NCBI GenBank assembly: GCA_001600495.1
Contig: BCKE01000052.1
Span: forward strand, 88,548-152,547
DNA: 64,000 bases
Direction: 5' to 3'
Source: Pilasporangium apinafurcum
Lineage: Eukaryota > Oomycota > Peronosporomycetes > Pythiales > Pythiaceae
Positions within the stretch are counted from its first letter, which is position 1. Every line of letters starts with the position of its first letter. Shown here in pieces: positions 1 to 10,890 of this stretch. The notes beneath the pieces are model-generated. The model was not told the origin of the DNA. It ran no database searches and saw nothing but the letters and a program-made list of their open reading frames with translations. The position numbers and the translations under genes are program-made.

Positions 1-1665
1 TGTTGTCTCCAAAGAGAATTAAAAAATAATAACGCCGAGTATTCAATGTGACCAGCAGATATACCATTTGTCTTTATCTTTATCAAGTATTGCAAAGTAT
101 TCATGCGCTAACAAATAATAATTACCATCTACGAAAACCAATCGTGGGTCTGCAGTCTTCCTTTTCGCGCCTTACACAGACGTTACATATTTTGCATCGC
201 CTCCTTGAGTGACTGGTAAGTACTAACATTCATTCAAATTCACGTGGACAGCAGGAGCATCGCCAATTCACTTACTTTTCTGCTATTGGTTGTCTAACAC
301 ATCTAGTTAGAGAGTTTTACGCCTTTCATAGCTGTGAACCACTGAAAAAACACCCACATGCTGTGCATAAACAAACATGATATGCGCATCTGGATGTAAG
401 GAGCACACTAGCCGCATGTTGTTACAGAGGTGACAGTAGCAGTCATAGAGTTATGAACGGTATTATCCACGTCAAAATAGCCGTTTGGTATACCAAGTGT
501 AGTTTTCTGTGAAGAAATCCCGAGTTCCAAAGATATGAGCTTCAAGTGCCCACATTTTTAGCTTCTCTTCACACGTTTTGGGACAACTTGTACCGTCTAG
601 GGAGAATAATATTTGGACGCGATGTCTGCATTTCTTTATAATGTTGACCTGCCTTTTTCTGTGACAGAGACAACCCAGACAATTTGTGAGATGGCTACAT
701 TTTATACCAACAAAAGGCAAGTAAACAGAATTAATATCACAGTCTTTGTCATTGTTTTTGACATTCTGATTTAGATCCGATGAGCGAAGATGAACCATTA
801 TTTCCTTGTGTGCATGCTTATTTTTTACTCCTGACACTCCCACCGTATCATGCATTCTACAGTATCAAAAGTAAAGTTCTAGGCGGCTTTGTGTACTGCT
901 GTCCGAGTATCATGGTCGCAGTAGTTTATAGAGGAATCGTGCTGTGTCAGACAGCCTATGCGTCCAATTCTCTCCTCTCCTTCCCAGATGGTGGTGTGAT
1001 GTAGCAGTGCTTCATCCCAATTGTTCTGTGGCACCGTGGTGTACCAGTCGTTCAAAAGTAGACAGAAATATGTAGCGAGAGCTAACTCTTTGTTCTGTCG
1101 ATCGGCTATAGCATCATTTTATATCAAGTACTGAGCCATTTCATTTTTCCTGCACTCGCTTGATATCACGGAAGATCCAATGTTGTCAGCATTTTAAAAG
1201 GAAAGAGCGTACTCAAAGTATAAAGCGTTTATTGTTGCATGGAGAGGCGTGACCAATGTTCAAAGACTGTGTTGCGCTCACGATAATGGAATAAATGAGT
1301 ATGGGAAGTGATTAGTTGTTTGTTGTCAATCACAGGGTTTGAGTCATGATTCAGTAGAGGAATCCAACTTGTAGTAAATTCCTATGAGTGAAATAAAACC
1401 GTTATATTTCATTTTTGGTGGATCCATTCGTAATTTTATGTATTGTATGGATGTGACTTATAAGATATCTAGTAATATTTTGTGGAATATGTGGGTACAA
1501 TGGATTCATTCCTCTGACCATATCTGAATTATGAAACCCAAAGAACATTCATAAAAAAAGCAATCACTACTGGAGATGCTCTGCACATTCACGATTTGAG
1601 TCCTCAGAAGAGAGCGAAAAAACAATAACCAGCAAAGCACCACCATCGTTCTCGTACCGCTGTGG
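1..1665. other. Left-edge intergenic stretch, no supported gene
   Basis: AT-rich sequence with only short open frames. The longest is on the minus strand at 472-855 (127 codons, cysteine-rich, no domain I recognise), and I do not call it a gene. The last part must carry the promoter of the ankyrin-kinase gene, but I see no clear initiator. Confidence 0.5.
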
Positions 1666-4600
1666 ATGGATATGGGAGCAAGATTCTCTACTTGTAGAAA
1701 CAACCGATCGCTGGGTGTCTACTGTATAAAATATGTAGATGTACGAGCACTGCATGAAGCTGTCAGATCTGGAAACGTTAAACGGGTGTATTATTTGATG
1801 CAGAATGGTGCTATAGTCAATTATCACGACATTCTAGGGCAAACAGCATTACATTGTGCCACCGATTCCGGAAACGTTAAAATAGTGCGGTGCTTGGTAC
1901 AGAATGGTGCCGCAGTTAATGATCAAGATAATGAAGGCCGAACAGCTCTGCATTATGCCGCATTCAGAGGAAACATTGAAATGGTACAGTTCTTAGTACA
2001 AAACGGCGCCACAGTCAATGATCAAGATAATGACGGACGAACAGCTCTGTATTATGCCGCATTCAGAGGGAACATTGAAATGGTGCGATGCTTGGTACAG
2101 AATGGTGCCACAACCAATGATCAAGAGATTCTAGGACGAGCAGCATTACATTGTGCCACCGAATCCGGAAACATTGAGATGGCGCAATTCTTAATACAAA
2201 ACGGTGCCACAGTCAATCATCATAATAACGAAGGACGGACAGCACTACATGAAGCTGCTGCATCTGAAAACATTGAGATGGTGCAGTTCTTGGTGCAGAA
2301 CGGTGCCACAATCAATGATCAAGATAATGACGGACGGACAGCTCTGTATTATGCCGGATTCAGAGGAAACATCGAAATGGTGCGATGCTTGGTACAGAAT
2401 GGTGCCGCAGTTAATGATCAAGATAATGAAGGCCGAACAGCTCTGCATTATACCGCATTCAGAGGAAACATTGAAATGGTACAGTTCTTAGTACAAAACG
2501 GTGCCACAGTCAATCATCGTAATAACGAAGGATGGACAGCACTACATGAAGCTGCTGCATCTGGAAACATTGAGATGGTGCAGTTCTTGGTGCAGAACGG
2601 TGCCACAGTCAATGATCAAGATAATGACGGACAAACAGCACTACATTTTGCCATATCCATAGGAAACATTGAGATGGTGCAGTTCTTGGTGCAGAACGGT
2701 GCCACAGTCAATGATCAAGATAATGACGGACGGACAGCTCTGTATTATGCCGCATTCAGAGGAAACATTGAAATGGTGCGATGCTTGGTACAGAATGGTG
2801 CCACAACCAATGATCAAGATAATGACGGACGAACAGCATTACATTGTGCCACCGAATCCGGAAACATTGAGATGGTGCAATTCTTGGTGCAGAACGGTGC
2901 CGCAGTCAATGATCAAGATAATGAAGGACAAACAGCACTACATTTTGCCATATCCATAGGAAACATTGAGATGGTGCAGTTCTTGGTGCAGAACGGTGCC
3001 ACAGTTAATGATTACGATGATAAAGGACGAACAGCATTGCATTATGCCATATCTAGAAAAGATGTTGAAATGGTGCGATGCTTGGTACAGAATGGTGCCG
3101 CAGTTAATGATCATGACAATGGAGGATGGATAGCACTACATTATGCTGTCAGATCTGGAAAGATTGAAATGGTACGATGTTTAGTGCAGAACGGTGCCAC
3201 CGTCAATCATCGCAATAACGAAGGATGGACAGCACTACATGAAGCTGCTGCATCTGGAAACATTGAGATGGTGCAGTTCTTGGTGCAGAACGGTGCCACA
3301 GTTGATCATTACGACAATATAGATCAGAAAACACTACGACATACTGCCGACGAAGTGATGGCTGGAATGGCGAAGTGCTTGTTGAAGATTGGCACACATG
3401 TGGACACGCATCCAAGTTGTGACGATGGACAAGATCTCAAGCATAGACTACCTGATGATCAACATACTGAGACTGTTTATGGCCCAATATCAAAGAAAAA
3501 GTATGGTGCTGAGTGGTTTATTAACCCGGATGACGTCGAGTTTGATGTAAACAAAGATGCTCTAGAAGGTGGCATGTTCGCAACCATTCATTTTGGTAAG
3601 TGGATGGGTGCATCTGTAGCAGTAAAGAAAATGGGTTCAAGCAATCTCAGCTCGTTATTCCATCAAGAGGTGAACACATGGTTTCATCTCAATCATCCAC
3701 ACGTGGTGAGATTATACGGCGGCTGGGATGATGGTACACCATCGTTTGTATGTGAACATCCAAGCAACGGGACACTCGACTCGTATTTGAAACAGCACGA
3801 CCACCGTCGTGTAACATGGACGAAGCTACATGAAGTAGCGTTGGGTTTACAGTATCTTCACGAGCGCAACATTGTTCATGGTGATCTCAGGTGTGGCAAC
3901 GTTCTGATTGGAGGAGATGGAGTTGCAAAGCTCACGGGTTTCGGTTTCAGTTTTGATAACAAGCGAATTGATACTTCACGCGACACACATGTGTTTGGTG
4001 GACTGAGATGGAGAGCTCCCGAATGCTTAGAAGGTGAACGCCCATCGTTTGCTTCGGATGTTTATTCATTGGGAATGACCGTAATCGAAGCTGTGAGTGG
4101 AAATGTTCCATGGGGAAAGGAAGTTAATGAATATTTACTTCGTTGGTGGATCCGACGCAAAGAATTACCTCCTCGACCTATGGGTTTCACTGATGGTCAA
4201 TGGGATTTGGTAAGACACATGTACTCGTTTGACCCCCAAGAGAGATTGAAAATGTCAACAATAGTGCGTGAGCTACAAAACTTTGCCAACCAAGAGGCAA
4301 TGGATAGAATGGATGAAGTTCACGGCTCAACATCGGATAGCTGTATAAATGCGAAAGAATATCGCATCCATGATCTTAACAATATTCCAATTGCGATTGC
4401 ACTGCGAAGGATTGAATCATTTTGCTCGCAATCCAAAACTGTCAAACCAATGAGCCATCGAGTATATGCACGGCTTGCAGACATCTACAATCAAATGCAA
4501 AAGTTAGATAAAATTTCGCACTCATTGTTCCAAAGCTATGTTAAGATTCTCGTTCGCTTCTACAATGATCTGCGAGCAAATACCTCAAAAGCTCCGTTGG

Positions 4601-5742
4601 TCAATTTTGCTGCAAGCCGACAAAGAGCAAATAATTCCTTCATAATCCATGGCGAACTGGATCGACTGATGCAACGACTCGGTTTATTCAAAGTTGACCC
4701 ACTCCACGAGTGGAACGACAACTGGAAGGCAGAGCGACAGCAAGAAATGGAGCGATTTTCGGAGCAACTCAACAAACCCCACGCTTTACTGTGTGACGTG
4801 AGTGGAAACCAGCGAGAGCGAGCAGAAGTTTTGACTTGTTTGCGTTTCGAACTGAGCAAGCACCGTTCGACTTACGATAGGATTGATTCAGCCATTCTTG
4901 ATCGAGCATGTGCAGAGATTGAGACTGTGCATGGTGTATCCGTGGATGGTTGGTTTATTCCTCCGTATGAAGTGAGCTTTGACGAGTTTGATGTGTTTAG
5001 TGAAGGGGGATATGGGTCTGTGCATCGTGGGGTGTGGTTGGACTCGAATGTGGTCATCAAGAAAGTGCTTCCTCAACCAGATGAGGATTCGCATGAATTA
5101 TTTAAGCGAGAGGTGAAAATTTGGTTCGGGCTCTTCCATCCACATATCGTGCAACTATATGGTGCGTGCCATGTCGGTGATAAGCCTTTCTTTGTGTGCG
5201 AATACGCCAGCAACGGACAGTTGGATATGTATTTGCAGAAGCATCCAGAACAAACATGGTCCAAATTGTATGAAGCAGCACTAGGACTACAATATTTGCA
5301 TTACCGTGGTATCGTGCATGGCGACCTCAAGTGCAACAATATTTTGATTGGAAGCGATGGCCTGGGAAAACTGACAGATTTTGGGTTAAGTTTGGATATC
5401 AAGAACAAAAGGAAGCACGACACCCATGGGCCAGTTGGTGCAGTACGATGGAAAGCACCAGAGTGCTTGAAGGGTGAGAACCCAACATTTGCATCAGACA
5501 TTTATTCGTTTGGGATGTGTATTGTGGAAGCTGTGAGTGGAAAGTTTCCATGGGGAAATGCACTTGCTGATGCTACTGTGAAGTTTCACGTCAAGAGAGG
5601 GGAACTACCTGAACGGCCTTCAAGGTTTGAAGATGATCAATGGCGGTTAGTGATACAAATGTCCAAATTTGATCCGAATGAGCGACTATCGATTGACAAA
5701 GTGGTCCAGGAGCTTAGAAGATTCACCGAAGTTGACACTTAA
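1666..5742 (+). CDS. Ankyrin-repeat protein with tandem pseudokinase and kinase domains
   Basis: Single exon, 1358 residues. Residues about 26-587 are some 17 ankyrin repeats of 33 residues, with the TALHxAA...G.IEMVxxLVQNGA pattern. A first TKL-like kinase domain spans about 630-865. It has a VAVKK lysine near 652, but the catalytic loop reads HGDLRCGN (near 738) and the metal-binding DFG is GFG (near 757), so it is probably a pseudokinase. A helical linker (about 870-1090) leads to a second domain with GGYGSVHRG (near 1114), VIKK (near 1130), HGDLKCNN (near 1217) and an intact DFG (near 1238), which should be active. Both keep a P-E-C-L motif and an FPWG/VPWG motif in the C lobe. No signal peptide or membrane segment is visible, so the protein is probably cytosolic. 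Partners are unknown; an ankyrin platform coupled to a pseudokinase-regulated kinase is my inference. Confidence 0.9.
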   Translation: MDMGARFSTCRNNRSLGVYCIKYVDVRALHEAVRSGNVKRVYYLMQNGAIVNYHDILGQTALHCATDSGNVKIVRCLVQNGAAVNDQDNEGRTALHYAAFRGNIEMVQFLVQNGATVNDQDNDGRTALYYAAFRGNIEMVRCLVQNGATTNDQEILGRAALHCATESGNIEMAQFLIQNGATVNHHNNEGRTALHEAAASENIEMVQFLVQNGATINDQDNDGRTALYYAGFRGNIEMVRCLVQNGAAVNDQDNEGRTALHYTAFRGNIEMVQFLVQNGATVNHRNNEGWTALHEAAASGNIEMVQFLVQNGATVNDQDNDGQTALHFAISIGNIEMVQFLVQNGATVNDQDNDGRTALYYAAFRGNIEMVRCLVQNGATTNDQDNDGRTALHCATESGNIEMVQFLVQNGAAVNDQDNEGQTALHFAISIGNIEMVQFLVQNGATVNDYDDKGRTALHYAISRKDVEMVRCLVQNGAAVNDHDNGGWIALHYAVRSGKIEMVRCLVQNGATVNHRNNEGWTALHEAAASGNIEMVQFLVQNGATVDHYDNIDQKTLRHTADEVMAGMAKCLLKIGTHVDTHPSCDDGQDLKHRLPDDQHTETVYGPISKKKYGAEWFINPDDVEFDVNKDALEGGMFATIHFGKWMGASVAVKKMGSSNLSSLFHQEVNTWFHLNHPHVVRLYGGWDDGTPSFVCEHPSNGTLDSYLKQHDHRRVTWTKLHEVALGLQYLHERNIVHGDLRCGNVLIGGDGVAKLTGFGFSFDNKRIDTSRDTHVFGGLRWRAPECLEGERPSFASDVYSLGMTVIEAVSGNVPWGKEVNEYLLRWWIRRKELPPRPMGFTDGQWDLVRHMYSFDPQERLKMSTIVRELQNFANQEAMDRMDEVHGSTSDSCINAKEYRIHDLNNIPIAIALRRIESFCSQSKTVKPMSHRVYARLADIYNQMQKLDKISHSLFQSYVKILVRFYNDLRANTSKAPLVNFAASRQRANNSFIIHGELDRLMQRLGLFKVDPLHEWNDNWKAERQQEMERFSEQLNKPHALLCDVSGNQRERAEVLTCLRFELSKHRSTYDRIDSAILDRACAEIETVHGVSVDGWFIPPYEVSFDEFDVFSEGGYGSVHRGVWLDSNVVIKKVLPQPDEDSHELFKREVKIWFGLFHPHIVQLYGACHVGDKPFFVCEYASNGQLDMYLQKHPEQTWSKLYEAALGLQYLHYRGIVHGDLKCNNILIGSDGLGKLTDFGLSLDIKNKRKHDTHGPVGAVRWKAPECLKGENPTFASDIYSFGMCIVEAVSGKFPWGNALADATVKFHVKRGELPERPSRFEDDQWRLVIQMSKFDPNERLSIDKVVQELRRFTEVDT
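1741..3440 (+). repeat. Tandem 99-bp ankyrin-coding repeats
   Basis: About 17 head-to-tail units of 99 bp inside the ankyrin-kinase gene, several nearly identical at the DNA level. Similar units recur seven apart (4 with 11, 5 with 12, 8 with 15, 9 with 16), suggesting duplication of a block of about 693 bp. Confidence 0.9.
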
Positions 5743-6109
5743 CCAAATGCCAACTTTCTTAAAACCCATCGAGCCCTTTTGCAATATTTGAAATGGGTAG
5801 TCAAGTGGTAGATAGGTGATCAACAAGAAAAAGCATCCCAAAGATCACTTCAAGAATAATTTATATCATTGATTAAGAGAGGAAGAAGAGGAGAACCGAA
5901 AGGATTGCGTTGGCATATAAATATGCATCACATTGCCGGGAATCAAGTCTTATATGCATTCGTGTTGGTAGCTCTTTATGATGCACACTCATATGCTCTT
6001 GGAACCGAAAAGCGAGTTCAATGATTCTAAATTGGCAGCGCTCGTTGCAGCCTAATAAACGATCATGACTTTCAGTGACATCACCATCGCGGGCAAATGG
6101 ACCTAGTGG
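5743..6109. other. Intergenic stretch downstream of the ankyrin-kinase gene
   Basis: No gene recognised. It contains only the 3' flank of the ankyrin-kinase gene and the degraded 3' flank of the Rab-like relic. Confidence 0.4.
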
Positions 6110-6520
6110 ATGTTGGTGATAACCGAGTGGAAATATTGCAACACGTCCTGACTCGTTTTGACCGATGTTTCCATGCATATTATGTGATGTATCATTGGGT
6201 ATTGCTGCACCTCTTCGGTCGTCACAGCATGAATGAAAATCGGCAAATCGCTTTTATTCTAGACCAAAACGGTATGCAGTTCTTGCTCAGCAATATTAGG
6301 TAACTAGTTGAGCCATTCTCAACACCAAAGAGAGTTGGACGATCCGAAACATTGAAGATCAGAATCGCACCCACAGCCTTGCGGTAATAGGCCGAGATCA
6401 TCAATTCTAGCGCTCTTGTTCCGCAATGCCACAGATTTGAACGTTGATATCGGGGTTGTCGGCTTTGATGATGTGCGCGAGGAACTCGACACCGATGGTT
6501 AAGGTAAACACTCCATTCGA
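6110..6520 (-). pseudogene. Decayed Rab-like small GTPase
   Basis: Read on the minus strand in shifting frames, this stretch gives successive pieces of a Rab GTPase: LTIGVEF (switch I/G2 region), an INVQICGIAEQER segment matching the DTAGQER switch II but with the key D and G altered, YYRKAVGAILIFNVSDRPT (strand and helix after switch II), a NKSDL-like guanine-binding piece, TTEEVQQY, an ETS motif equivalent to ETSA, and a helix ending VITNI. Stop codons and frameshifts separate the pieces. No P-loop exon (GxxxxGKS) is found upstream. It is a dead copy whose functional parent lies outside the window. Confidence 0.65.
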
Positions 6521-6742
6521 TCACCTAGTAATGATTATGTGTCATAGTTGTTGGTAGACAGTATGAAAACACTGTCAGTAGTGGTCACTTTCACCGTTCC
6601 GACGACTTAATGGTGTCTTTGGATATGATATCAATCCCATATTTCCGCATAAAGGCGAACGAGATAAAAATGAATGGCAGTACCTACAGTATCGTGTTGC
6701 TTTATGTTGTTATTCCTACTTCAAAAAATCTTCTGAATAAGT

Positions 6743-8754
6743 CTACGCTTTTTGGCCGACAGTCTCGTAGCTGTTGGCAAGTGTTTCCGTTGGTGTCACC
6801 AGCTCCACGGTAGGCGCGGGTCCTGCACTTTTGAGCTTGTGCCATCGATAGGCAAAGAACGCACAAACGATGAGCATGACAGAAAATAGCACCACAAACA
6901 CAATAAAAACGGCCTTGTATGATGTCTCATTGTCGTCATCCCCCGATGTCGTGTTGCCTCCGTTCGTAAGACTTGAGTCCAATGCACCATCGTACGCATC
7001 CGTCGTGCCTAAGAGCCAAGACGCATAGCGTTCTGATGGCGTGAAGCTCAACGCCGGCATCGTATCCACACAGGATTTGTCAATTTGCGAGAGATCACCT
7101 CCGTTTTGCACGTAAGAAATCAAGATCTGCATTGCACATGTTGGCGCTGATTCGTCGGATGTCGGCGTAGTCCACAAGGTCCCATGCGTCGCGATTTTAA
7201 AAGTCACGAGCTCCTTCTCGGTGCCGTTAAGGGAATCCAATAGATACTCGGCGTATTTGTGTGGAGTCTGTGGGTCCAATTTGCTGCTAAAGAGCAACAC
7301 ACTTGCTTGACTAGGGATTTCTGCGGCTACATTCCAATATTTATCCTTGGCGTACAAGATCGGTGAGGCATTGTAGCTCGGAACCGCTGCTTCGTTACAG
7401 GCAGGTGAATCTTCTTGAGAGAATGCACAGTAGGAAGAAAGCGAGTACTGTGTCATGCCGTCTGTGATCAGCGCTCCTTCAAATCGATCGATAAGCGTCT
7501 GCCACGATGGTTCCGGGGTTTCCCACATTTCCGAATACACAATCAGATTGTAGAGAAGGGTTGACGAGAAAGTATCATCTTGTGACGAATACGAGAGCGA
7601 ACTGGACGAAGTGTTGAAATAATATCTCAATACCTCCACGTCGTCATCGTTGCAGCGATTGAGGCGGTATGTGAGCACGGGGATCAACGTGCGTGTGTTC
7701 ATATCAGTAAAAAGCGAACCAAATGTCGTGCGAATAGTGTACGATGGTGGATCGCCATAGTTCGAAAACTCGCCCACGAGCGCAGCGCAGGTCGAATTCG
7801 GGCTGTTATCGAATGAGCTCATGAGGTTGGCAAGCGTATCATGGAGACTTACAGTGGAAAACTTCTCCGCACAACTCGTGTCGTCGCTACATTGAGCGAG
7901 AAATCCATCAGCGACCTCGCCAAAATCCGAGTCCCATGTTGAAAAGTATTCAAATTGCGTGAGGTTCTTGACGCCAGAAGATGTGGCGACACCATCAAGG
8001 ATGTAACCGACTACTTCAGGAGTTTCCAAGTGGATCAATCGCTCCACCAATGCTGTGCCGTAGCTGACACCATAGACAAATACTTCCTTGTCGGTTAAGA
8101 ATGTGGAAATGAAAGTCGATAAATCGCTCGCAGCGCTCGTAACCGAGAACGACGCCAAATCGCCGTACTTGGTTTCCAGATCTTGTGCACACGCGCCAAC
8201 TTCATTTAGGTCGATGGAGGAACCACTAGGTGACCCACTCATCGTGACCTGTGAGGCGATGCAATCCAATTTCGTACTTCTTCCCGTTCCACGATGGTCC
8301 ATCGTGTAAACGTTGACCTCACCATCCATAAGACTCATGAGATCTGTCATGGCCGATTCCACTATGAGCGTATAAAAGAAAAGTACACGTGAATTAACAA
8401 TTGCACAAATTACCAGCAAACCAATAAGTACTCACTGGCTGTAGAACTGGCACCGGGTCCACCTTGTAAGAACCAAACGTTTGGTTTGCTATCCGAGTCA
8501 TTAGCTGCCAGAATGCGTTTGAAGAAAATCTCGACTGTTTGGCTATCACTGTCTTCACAAATGCCAGGATGGCACAATGGGGCATTGAAGATGGCGCATT
8601 CAGCGTCACTAGGCGATGAGCCTTCGTCTGAGAAGGTATAATCCGAGCACGAGTACCATCCATTCAAGACGGACGAGCCAGTAGTACTCGAGTTTTGAGC
8701 AGCTATAGGCAAAGCAAAGAGCACCGCAGCGAGCAACACACTTGGGGCGTGCAT
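6743..8754 (-). CDS. Secreted, membrane-anchored S33-type serine peptidase / alpha-beta hydrolase (intact triad)
   Basis: Two exons, 8754..8436 and 8361..6743, joined across a 74-bp GTGAGT...TAG intron in phase 1; product 645 residues. A signal peptide (residues 1-19, ending IAA) is followed by a cysteine-rich lead-in with a PLCHPGICED motif, then GGPGAS, HRGTGRS and the alpha/beta-hydrolase core. The triad is complete: nucleophile Ser206 in GVSYG, Asp469 in KLDPQTP, His499 in ATHGTLW (tripeptidyl-aminopeptidase-like C-terminal part). A membrane segment near residues 600-625 and a short basic tail suggest cell-surface anchoring. Several N-x-S/T sites fit secretion. The substrate is unknown; the family includes prolyl and tripeptidyl aminopeptidases. 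It is the only one of three paralogues here with all catalytic residues. Confidence 0.88.
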
Positions 8755-9987
8755 GGGTGAGATCGAAAAAAAAAGACTGGGAAATCGTCACGCAGTCAAT
8801 TGAGAAATGAATGAGTGCGTAACGAAAGTAGTGGTCTGTGGATTCGAAAAGAGAGTCAGCAGCTCGGCTTTCATTGCACGCATGTTCGACTATTTTGTAC
8901 CCCTTAGCGATTTCAGTTTATTTCTGGTGGGTACTGCTTTGGCTAATCTGAGCCTTTTGTGACATTTTCAGAAAAGCCGATCTAGGATGAACAAATTGAT
9001 TGCCATATTTCATTATACGATGAATTGTGTGTACAAGTATGCTGAATTCAAACTGCATCGAGCATTGGTTTTTTATAAACCAATTCTTAATCGCATTTAT
9101 GAATATTGGTGGCTGCTGTCTTTCATCAGGACCGAATAGCAGCGTTCTGTACCCAGAAATGGACCCAAAATCCAGCTAACCTCCAAGTAGAGTTTAATGG
9201 GTTTTTCAAAAGTTATCTGAACACCAAACAAAGTTTAAACCAAATAAACTACTCAAAAATGAGGGTTAAATATAAAATTTAATGTGTTTTTTTGAAAATA
9301 TTGCACAGAGAGATGGATTATTGAACTGGATTTTCACAAGATGGGTAGATTACTGCCCATCTCTCCCACTCAGTGACTTTGTGGTGTACAACGAAAGACA
9401 TGGACAGAGATGCGACGTCGTCGACGAATATGAGCCTCTAGTCACGATCAGACCCATGTGAGAAACGGAACCGAATCAGAGATGGTTCTGTTTATGATCG
9501 AATGCATTCAGAGTCATAGTAGTAGTATCATAACCATTCACTACGATTGATAATATCCAATCGATCACCGGGGTGCTCGGGATATTATGCTCATCTTGAC
9601 ATGTGGCTGGTGGCGCTTTGAATATTCATGCGTTTTTTTTCATTGCTTTTTGGTCCTACGTCGCATATCAATCAACTTGATAGCAGATGGAGACAGGCGA
9701 TTGTTTATATTGGGTCCCATTGCCCGACTCAATAAATCATATCAGTGTGTGCATTGGAAGATACATGATTTGCTCCGTCCCAAAGGGAAGAGTTACGTTG
9801 CGTTGTGGTACAAGAAAATACAGTTGATCGGATTCAACCGGGTTGCTAAACTACTTAGACAAAAAGTAGAGATACTTCACATACATTTCATTCCAGTCGC
9901 CTACATACACCCACAATGCTCAACAGGACATAAAAAAGCAATACAACTGCTTATCAGAGCACTCTACTGATTGGGCACTTGGGTTCT
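8755..9987. other. Intergenic stretch between S33 peptidase and LPMO
   Basis: AT-rich with no recognised gene. A 127-codon plus-strand frame at 9587-9970 shows no domain or secretion signal. A small imperfect hairpin (GATGGGTAG ATTA CTGCCCATC) lies at 9340-9361. Confidence 0.45.
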
Positions 9988-10890
9988 CTACGATCTTCTA
10001 CGTAGAGCACGGCAGCTTGGCGTTGTAGTTGGGGTTGGGGCGGGCTGTGGAGAACCACCATTGTCACTATCATTGCCCTCTTCCTCCCCGGTCTCTCCCT
10101 CGTCGGTTTCATCTTCGTCATTGGGTTCAGACGTCGTCTGTGGAGCAGGGGCAGATCCGCCACTGCATTCCTGCACTTGAGTAGGGACGCCAAAGTGGTA
10201 GTACTGTTCATAGCCATCGTTCGAGCCTTTAAATTGCTCAGTCAGGATCTCGGGTTTGTTCATATAGAAACACTGGTCAGCACTCTTGTCTTCCAGTTTT
10301 GTCACACGATCACCACCTACGAACGTTGGACAGGACGGTTCGTTGCCTGAACCATCCGAAGTCAATTTAATATCTGCGCACGATCGAAACTGCGGCTCGG
10401 CCCAGCCTTTGTTTCCGTAGCTTGAACCCACACCGAACCATGTCCATTGCAGCACATAATCACCCGAGGGCAACCAATCAGGCAGCGTGATGGTATCGCC
10501 ACAGCTGATGGTGTTAGCACCGCTGCTGTCCCCTGCAAATCGCTTGTTCTCCCCTTTGGGAACACATGTTGGTCCCGATTCACGGCACGTGTAGTAGAAA
10601 ACATTCTTGTCAAAGCTTTCTTTTGACTCTTCGCCCAATGGGACGATGGCCCAGCGAATGAACCCACCAATGTGGTTGTTCCGCCAGTAACGCACATCGA
10701 TCGTTTCACCTGCAGCGAACGAGGTCGATTCGCCTTGTCTGTCGGATGGACAACCCATGGAGCCATCCACATCCGATTGCGAGTAATTCTCACGAGCCAC
10801 GGGCTTAACCAGCCAGGAATGTGCTTGCACGTAGGTGAGAGACGCCACTGCCAGGATAATGGCAAGGATCATGGCTTGCAATGTCCGCAT
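9988..10890 (-). CDS. Secreted copper lytic polysaccharide monooxygenase (AA17-like candidate)
   Basis: Single exon, 300 residues. A 23-residue signal peptide ends TYVQA, so the mature protein starts at His24 (HSWLVKP). That is the hallmark of LPMOs, where the N-terminal His forms half of the copper histidine brace. His73 in RNNHIGG is the likely second brace residue. Many cysteines and the GWAEPQFRSCADI segment fit a secreted immunoglobulin-like LPMO fold. After about residue 235 the chain becomes a low-complexity, acidic, Pro/Thr-rich tail with no carbohydrate-binding module. Oomycete-specific family AA17 acts oxidatively on pectin; assignment to AA17 rather than another LPMO family is by lineage and the HSW start, not by search. 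An N-terminal His with a signal peptide strongly supports oxidative polysaccharide cleavage outside the cell. Confidence 0.8.
   Translation of the reverse strand: MRTLQAMILAIILAVASLTYVQAHSWLVKPVARENYSQSDVDGSMGCPSDRQGESTSFAAGETIDVRYWRNNHIGGFIRWAIVPLGEESKESFDKNVFYYTCRESGPTCVPKGENKRFAGDSSGANTISCGDTITLPDWLPSGDYVLQWTWFGVGSSYGNKGWAEPQFRSCADIKLTSDGSGNEPSCPTFVGGDRVTKLEDKSADQCFYMNKPEILTEQFKGSNDGYEQYYHFGVPTQVQECSGGSAPAPQTTSEPNDEDETDEGETGEEEGNDSDNGGSPQPAPTPTTTPSCRALRRRS

Noticed and set aside
472-855. 127-codon minus-strand frame near the left edge
   Set aside because: No recognisable domain, no partner exon and ordinary intergenic composition; likely chance.
1741-3440. Regular 99-bp repeats resembling a CRISPR-like array
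   Set aside because: The repeats are in frame and encode ankyrin units; the genome is eukaryotic.
3203-5501. Several minus-strand frames of 60-100 codons inside the ankyrin-kinase gene
   Set aside because: Shadows of the long coding frame and its repeats.
9587-9970. 127-codon plus-strand frame between S33 and LPMO genes
   Set aside because: No domain or signal peptide, and AT-rich intergenic composition.
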